Below the pieces are notes generated by a model. That model was not told the origin of the DNA. It saw nothing but the letters and a program-made list of their open reading frames with translations, and ran no database searches. Below are positions 59,781 through 64,000 of a stretch of DNA of 64,000 nt, in pieces (within the stretch, counting starts at the first letter, position 1; each line of letters begins with the position of its first letter). The position numbers and the translations under genes were made by a program. The stretch covers positions 1-64,000 of the forward strand of contig MKTS01000015.1 of NCBI GenBank assembly GCA_001898335.1. The letters run 5' to 3'. The stretch comes from Mucilaginibacter sp. 44-25 (GTDB lineage Bacteria > Bacteroidota > Bacteroidia > Sphingobacteriales > Sphingobacteriaceae).

Positions 59781-59799
59781 GGTCTCGGAAAGGTCTCTC
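59781..59799 (+). repeat. 19-nt direct repeat, copy 2
   Basis: GGTCTCGGAAAGGTCTCTC matches copy 1 (56431-56449) at 17 of 19 positions in the same orientation. It lies just upstream of the promoter of the sce7726 operon. Confidence 0.7.
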
Positions 59800-59824
59800 G
59801 GTACAAATTACGCCTTACAGTTAA

Positions 59825-59857
59825 TTTGCAGGTTTAAATTTATAGTTCGTAAATTTG
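59825..59857 (+). promoter_or_regulatory. Predicted promoter of the sce7726 operon (TTTG-N21-TAAATTTG)
   Basis: -33 TTTG at 59825-59828 and -7 TAAATTTG at 59850-59857 are spaced 21 nt apart, a good Bacteroidota match. The -7 box ends 4 nt before the ATG at 59862, so the mRNA would be nearly leaderless. Confidence 0.6.
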
Positions 59858-59861
59858 TACT

Positions 59862-60743
59862 ATGCTTCCTACGCCAATATTATCCCAGGCAAATCTTAGT
59901 GCATTAGCCAAAATGGTTTCCAATGCCGGTTTGCAGCGGCTGATATACGGGGAAGACTTTAGGCAACAGGGGCGGAGAATGAAAACGCTGCTAAAGAAAA
60001 GCGGGGCGGAGGTACAGGAAAAGTGTACGTTCCGTGACTTGATACAGCACTCACATGATCATTTGCTGAGAAATTACAGGCATGAGTATTTATATAAAAA
60101 TGCCTTGCTGAATAGCTACGTACTTGAAAATTATTCTTTAGCTGATACCGTGATATTGAATGAGTTCAAAATCGGTAATTCCAAAGCTGATTCGGTACTC
60201 GTTAACGGAACAAATAAAGTTTTTGAAATTAAAACAGAGCTGGATAATCCTGATAGGCTTAATTCTCAATTAGGCGATTACTATAAAGCATTTTCAGAGG
60301 TATATGTCGTTGTTTATCATGCCCACGTTGAAAGATACGAACAATTACTTGACCAACACGTGGGTATCATGATGTTTAAAAACTGCCGCATTGAAATATA
60401 CCGGGAAGCACGTCCAGATAATTCCAAACTGGAGGGAACTGCGATGCTTAAAGCGCTTCGTAAGGACGAATATTTGCAAGTAGTTCAGCGTCTTTACGGT
60501 AGTGTACCAATTGCACAGCCCGTGCATTTGTTCAAATCTTGCCTCGAAGTGATTTCAAAGTTTGCAGCCGATGAGGTTCAATCAGAATTTTTAAGAGTTA
60601 TCAAGCAACGTATCAACCATGAGGTTAATGCGGTGGTGTCGAAAGCCGATATCCCGGATACCCTTAGACTTTCCTGCTACCATTCAAATTTGGATCAAAA
60701 TGAATATCTTAGCTTGATTAAACGACTAAGTTTTTCATTTTAA
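59862..60743 (+). CDS. sce7726-family protein (nuclease-fold-like)
   Basis: The protein has 293 residues. It shows the sce7726 family core: ILNEFKIGNSKADSVLVNG (about 105-123) and VFEIKTELDNPDRLNSQLGDYYKAFSEVYVVV (in parts, about 126-157). The E...D...ExK spacing resembles a PD-(D/E)xK nuclease site. These proteins occur in mobile and defence regions, usually beside sce7725. It is separated by 10 nt from the next gene, so it is operonic. Confidence 0.85.
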   Translation: MLPTPILSQANLSALAKMVSNAGLQRLIYGEDFRQQGRRMKTLLKKSGAEVQEKCTFRDLIQHSHDHLLRNYRHEYLYKNALLNSYVLENYSLADTVILNEFKIGNSKADSVLVNGTNKVFEIKTELDNPDRLNSQLGDYYKAFSEVYVVVYHAHVERYEQLLDQHVGIMMFKNCRIEIYREARPDNSKLEGTAMLKALRKDEYLQVVQRLYGSVPIAQPVHLFKSCLEVISKFAADEVQSEFLRVIKQRINHEVNAVVSKADIPDTLRLSCYHSNLDQNEYLSLIKRLSFSF

Positions 60744-60753
60744 ACCTATCATT

Positions 60754-61692
60754 ATGTATTTGCCCTTTCTAAGGGGAAAACAATTTGAACTGTTAGCACT
60801 TAGGGAACTCGCTGCCCTTCCGCTGAACGGGTCAAAAATTTCTCCAATTGTCGAACCTGTTAAAAAGGACCTAAAAGGTGTTGAAACAGCGGTTAAGGCC
60901 TTATCACAGGTTGGTGTTGTGATGCAACTGATAGTCAATCCCGAAAACGGCGAACTAAAAAAATCATACGGTCCAATCTTCGACGCGATCAACCGGCTTA
61001 ATTCGCTTGGGTTTAAAAATATAGTGCCTACCTATCTTATTGCCAACGAACGAGATTATTCCTTCTTTAAAGCTTCCGCGGAAGAGCGTGGTTACCTGCA
61101 ATCCGGTTACTCATTGGTTCTTCAAAATCAAATCAGCAATATTGCAGAATTGAAAGCCATAGCCGGTAACTCAGATTTAAAGTTCAACCTCATCCATGTC
61201 AATCATTTAATTTCACTTAGACGTGGTTTTCCGGCCGGCTCTTTAGGGTTTTTGTCTGATCCATTTAACCGTCAAAAGCGTAATGTTGATTATTTGGATT
61301 CAGAAGACGAAATCTTTTCAAGTGATTGCTTTTACTACCGGGATGAAAGCTTCGCGGCGTTTTCCGATTATTTGACCATTGGTTCAGAGTATGTGGAGGG
61401 CGGCATGCTGCCGTATGCAGTTGCCATCCACCTAACTTACAAAGACGCGGATAGTGATAATATACGAATCAGGCATTTTCTCTCAGATAGTAACGAGGAT
61501 ATCAGTGATACGGCAGGAAAATTTGGAGAGGCGCTTGGTAAACTGGTCGAATTTATCGACCAGCAAGACATTCATACCATGGCCTCCGAACAGTTCAGGC
61601 AGTATTATGATCGTGGGGCATATCCGGGCTTGGGTGTGCTGAAAAAACTGTCTATCATGCATCACATTGAATTAATACAGGATCAAATTTGA
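60754..61692 (+). CDS. sce7725-family (Beta-protein-like) protein
   Basis: The protein has 312 residues. The opening MYLPFLRGKQFELLALRELA matches the sce7725 / phage Beta-protein-like family, followed by ISPIVEPVKKDL and MQLIVNPENGELKKS. The family lacks a proven activity and consistently pairs with sce7726. A TIM-barrel-like fold is likely but not certain. The operon continues after 3 nt with the RES gene. Confidence 0.8.
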   Translation: MYLPFLRGKQFELLALRELAALPLNGSKISPIVEPVKKDLKGVETAVKALSQVGVVMQLIVNPENGELKKSYGPIFDAINRLNSLGFKNIVPTYLIANERDYSFFKASAEERGYLQSGYSLVLQNQISNIAELKAIAGNSDLKFNLIHVNHLISLRRGFPAGSLGFLSDPFNRQKRNVDYLDSEDEIFSSDCFYYRDESFAAFSDYLTIGSEYVEGGMLPYAVAIHLTYKDADSDNIRIRHFLSDSNEDISDTAGKFGEALGKLVEFIDQQDIHTMASEQFRQYYDRGAYPGLGVLKKLSIMHHIELIQDQI

Positions 61693-61695
61693 CGT

Positions 61696-62769
61696 ATGAA
61701 TTGCTGTGTGAATTGTTTTATGGACGATGTACTCAAGCGACGCGTCCTTGATTTGTCAAGTAACTCCGGCAACTGCGATTTTTGCGAGTCAAAGAATATT
61801 GAGATTGTGGCCTGTATCAAACTAAGTGTTGATTTTGATGAACTGATCGATCTTTACCAAAATCACCCGGACGCATCTTGGTCCCTTGGACGGCCGGAAC
61901 CAACTTTACTTCATGAACACTTGAATCTTTACTGGCACAAACTCTTTAACGGCGAATTGCTTAAGGCAAAAGATATCAAGCAATTGGTCAACCAGATAGC
62001 TAGAGGGAGTGCATTTTATGTTGATGCGTTGTTTGAAGAACCGGTCGAATATGCCTACGACCTTTGGGCAGCTGACGTGCCCGCAGAAGATCTCCAACTG
62101 AAATGGGATAATTTTGCCAGGGAAATTAAAGAAAAGAATCGTTTTTTTCTAAGCGAGGTCATAGATACCGACATGCTTGATTCGGTCTTCGAACGCTTGG
62201 CGGTTACCTACCCGGCCGGAACGATTTTTTACCGGGCCCGAATTTCGGAAAACAAGTTAGATTTAGATAAGTTGGGAAAGCCACCTGCAGATAAAACTAC
62301 TCCAGGTCGCGCAAATCCAATAGGTATCCCGTATCTGTATGTATCGGAAAGTGAGCAAACAACGCTATATGAAACTCGGATAGCCTTACATGAAGGAATT
62401 ACGATCGGTAAGTTCGTTGCCAGAGAACCCATCAGTTTGGTATCATTGAAAGGTATATTGGATTACGGCCCTTTTGAGATCATTGAGCGGGGTTTTGAAC
62501 TGGTAGATTTTATTTTGTTTCGTCCTTACTTATTAAAGTTAGGTGATGAACTGTCAAAGCCTGTCAGGAAACAGGATGTAAACCTCGATTACCTGCCGAC
62601 GCAATACTTATGTGAATATATCAAATCCAAACTCGGTTTTGATGCCGTTGAATATAAAAGCGCCATGAACCCGCAAGGTTACAACCTGGCGATATTTAAC
62701 GATCAAAAGCTCGAATGTGTAGATGCGAATTTTTACACCGTGACCGACTTAGCTTACAAATGGGGTTGA
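61696..62769 (+). CDS. RES-domain protein with N-terminal zinc-like and HEPN/RES-N segments
   Basis: The protein has 357 residues. The N-terminus has MNCCVNCF and CDFCESK (about 1-35), a Cys-pair set that may bind zinc. A helical region (about 50-160) fits the HEPN/RES N-terminal domain. The RES domain (about 165-350) has GTIFYRAR (Arg), GRANPIGIPYLYVSESEQTTLYETR (in parts) and YLPTQYLCEYIKSK, matching NAD-phosphorolytic or hydrolytic RES toxins. Classical RES toxins pair with an Xre-type antitoxin; none is seen here. In this operon it probably acts as the effector that depletes NAD. Confidence 0.85.
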   Translation: MNCCVNCFMDDVLKRRVLDLSSNSGNCDFCESKNIEIVACIKLSVDFDELIDLYQNHPDASWSLGRPEPTLLHEHLNLYWHKLFNGELLKAKDIKQLVNQIARGSAFYVDALFEEPVEYAYDLWAADVPAEDLQLKWDNFAREIKEKNRFFLSEVIDTDMLDSVFERLAVTYPAGTIFYRARISENKLDLDKLGKPPADKTTPGRANPIGIPYLYVSESEQTTLYETRIALHEGITIGKFVAREPISLVSLKGILDYGPFEIIERGFELVDFILFRPYLLKLGDELSKPVRKQDVNLDYLPTQYLCEYIKSKLGFDAVEYKSAMNPQGYNLAIFNDQKLECVDANFYTVTDLAYKWG

Positions 62770-62799
62770 TGTTAAATCCCTGCTTAAACCTATCACAAG

Positions 62800-64000
62800 A
62801 TGCTTGACTTTAAAGAACTGTCGTCTGATGGTAACGGACTGGAACAATTGATCCGCGAAATATTACTGATCAAGGGTTATCGGGTGCAATGGAGTGGCAA
62901 AGGGCCGGATGGCGGCCGCGACCTGATCTGCTACGAAACGCATGAAAGCGAATTTTTGAATGACCGTAAGACCTGGCTCATCCAATGCAAACACAAAGTA
63001 AAGAATGCAGTAGGAAAAGAAGAGATCGATGATATCAATGACTCCTGCGCCGAGCACAATGCTCAGGCTTATCTCCTGGTTTGCAGCAGCTATCCATCGT
63101 CGGCCTTGGTGACCAGATTCGAAAAAATAACCGCGAATAAAGCTATTCCGATTATTGCAACCTATTGGGACGGTGTAAAGATCGAGCAACTGCTGTCTAC
63201 GCCCAGGCTCTGGCGGCTCGCTCAAAGGTTTTTCCCGGTTTCAAGTAAAAATTCCTCCTGGGAAATTTATGCGACCGAATCGCCAAACCACTGGATCGCG
63301 AACTACCGGGGTTATCACTTCCATCTGTCCAACCGTATTGGGTCTAGGGTGGATTTCCACTTCGGCAGCATAGATGATCGGATCAATGATATCGAATCTT
63401 TCAACTTGCCTGAGGGACACTGCATCAGGCTTCGGGCGGTATACTTTAACGAGAAGGTTGGCGCATATGAATGGTTTCTGGATTATATGTATGATAATAA
63501 CCTAAAGCCGGTTGTCAATTCAGCGCAGATCGCGAATGGTTTAGGCGATGGCTGGTCGCTTGACGATGGACAGATTTACGGCTTTGATGTGATTACCCGT
63601 CCTTATAACCCGGATAGCGACCATTATGATATCGATCATTATTCTTACTACACTCCATATCTTCGTCATTATCAAAATGGTTTTAAACGGGAACTTGAAT
63701 TCCACGAAGAAATAAGAACATGGAAAGAAGAAAAGGAAGTAGTAGAGCAAGGCGAGGCCTTTCGTAAGGAATCGTTTGAGCATCTTCAAACAACCTTCAA
63801 AAAACTGAAATGCGCCAAGTTACTCCGAGCAACTAACGCCGAACTCGAGAAACTACCACTATTCACCAATCTGCTCGACTGGGTTGAGCTGATCGAAAAG
63901 GTAGACTTGAAGGAAGACCGTTTTTTCAGCGCACTGTTTGTATTCGAAGTATTGGATAAAGCTGCATTCTTTAAATTCATCACCTATCTGCCACAAGAGA
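62800..64000 (+). CDS. Mrr-like restriction endonuclease-fold protein (partial, runs off the window)
   Basis: About 400 residues are visible from ATG 62800 with no stop before the window end. The N-terminal domain shows the Mrr_cat pattern: LEQLIREILLIKGYRVQWSG, GPDGGRDLICYE (Asp of the active site) and WLIQCKHKVKN (QxK), then LVCSSYPSS. This is a PD-(D/E)xK nuclease expected to cut DNA. The rest (from about 150) has no recognised domain. It is 30 nt after the RES gene, so part of the same operon. Product length beyond the window is unknown. Confidence 0.82.
   Translation, partial: MLDFKELSSDGNGLEQLIREILLIKGYRVQWSGKGPDGGRDLICYETHESEFLNDRKTWLIQCKHKVKNAVGKEEIDDINDSCAEHNAQAYLLVCSSYPSSALVTRFEKITANKAIPIIATYWDGVKIEQLLSTPRLWRLAQRFFPVSSKNSSWEIYATESPNHWIANYRGYHFHLSNRIGSRVDFHFGSIDDRINDIESFNLPEGHCIRLRAVYFNEKVGAYEWFLDYMYDNNLKPVVNSAQIANGLGDGWSLDDGQIYGFDVITRPYNPDSDHYDIDHYSYYTPYLRHYQNGFKRELEFHEEIRTWKEEKEVVEQGEAFRKESFEHLQTTFKKLKCAKLLRATNAELEKLPLFTNLLDWVELIEKVDLKEDRFFSALFVFEVLDKAAFFKFITYLPQE

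Larger units (their letters stand above)
56355..64000. mobile_element. Probable integrated genomic island, left end only
   Basis: The inferred left boundary is a 17-nt fragment resembling a tRNA or tmRNA 3' end plus terminator. Genes beyond it are accessory in type: tiny Gly-rich peptides with a protease and membrane protein, then sce7726, sce7725, RES and Mrr-like genes. Two 19-nt direct repeats mark sub-units. No integrase is seen in this window, which fits the geometry: the integrase and intact tRNA would be at the far end. The right boundary lies beyond the window. Confidence 0.45.

Overview
The window looks like a chromosomal segment of a Bacteroidota bacterium, most likely Sphingobacteriaceae (Mucilaginibacter/Pedobacter-like). 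Supporting signs are: A/T-rich leaders without Shine-Dalgarno sites; TTTG / TAnnTTTG promoter elements; TonB receptors with carboxypeptidase-regulatory-like N-termini; LytTR / LytS-type two-component pairs; a bacillithiol gene (bshA); and dispersed palindromic intergenic repeats typical of this group. Assignment below family level is inference. No complete rRNA, tRNA, CRISPR array or insertion sequence was recognised.

Layout. 1-8.6 kb: a 93-bp tandem intergenic repeat array, an SDR/DUF2867 gene, two esterase-fold genes, then a co-directional run of ATP-grasp, GCS2-type carboxylate-amine ligase, class-I glutamine amidotransferase and a second ATP-grasp-like protein. Intergenic repeats fill the gaps. 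The run looks like an amide-bond-forming pathway for an unknown small metabolite. 8.6-31 kb: mostly housekeeping and envelope genes. These include a GH18-NodB-GT2 trifunctional glycan synthase, lytic transglycosylase, RluB-type pseudouridine synthase, lactonase, bshA, recF with DUF721, ndk, nrnA, two FKBP isomerases, tatD with a duplicated 3' end, asparaginase, a LytTR/LytS pair and a BamA-like protein. 31-37 kb: cupin, TonB-dependent siderophore-type receptor, PAP2 phosphatase and S9 dipeptidyl peptidase. 37-43 kb: a minus-strand group (photolyase-like protein, GbsR/MarR regulator with a clear palindromic operator, DCC protein, TIGR01777 oxidoreductase, SRPBCC protein, DUF5519 protein) that may be a light/stress regulon. 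42.7-56 kb: GH130 glycosidase, NarL-type two-component pair, secreted proteins, a B3 metallo-beta-lactamase with a GOB-like QxHxDH zinc site, another LytTR/LytS pair, S41 peptidase, an erythromycin-esterase-like protein and a TonB receptor.

56.3-64 kb appears to be the left end of an integrated island. It begins with a 17-nt fragment matching the 3' end of a tRNA or tmRNA gene followed by a strong terminator, which is the scar expected after integration into a tRNA 3' end. The first cassette (about 56.4-59.8 kb) is bracketed by two near-identical 19-nt direct repeats. It holds the most striking locus: a minus-strand operon encoding an HELIH metallopeptidase, a two-helix membrane protein, and four tiny open reading frames (17-24 codons) absent from ordinary gene calls. 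All four have glycine-rich ends, two of them ending identically in QGGGGGQ. This looks like an undescribed peptide system: precursors, protease and membrane partner. The second cassette (59.9 kb to the window edge) is an operon of sce7726-family, sce7725-family, RES-domain and Mrr-like nuclease genes, which resembles an anti-phage defence locus.
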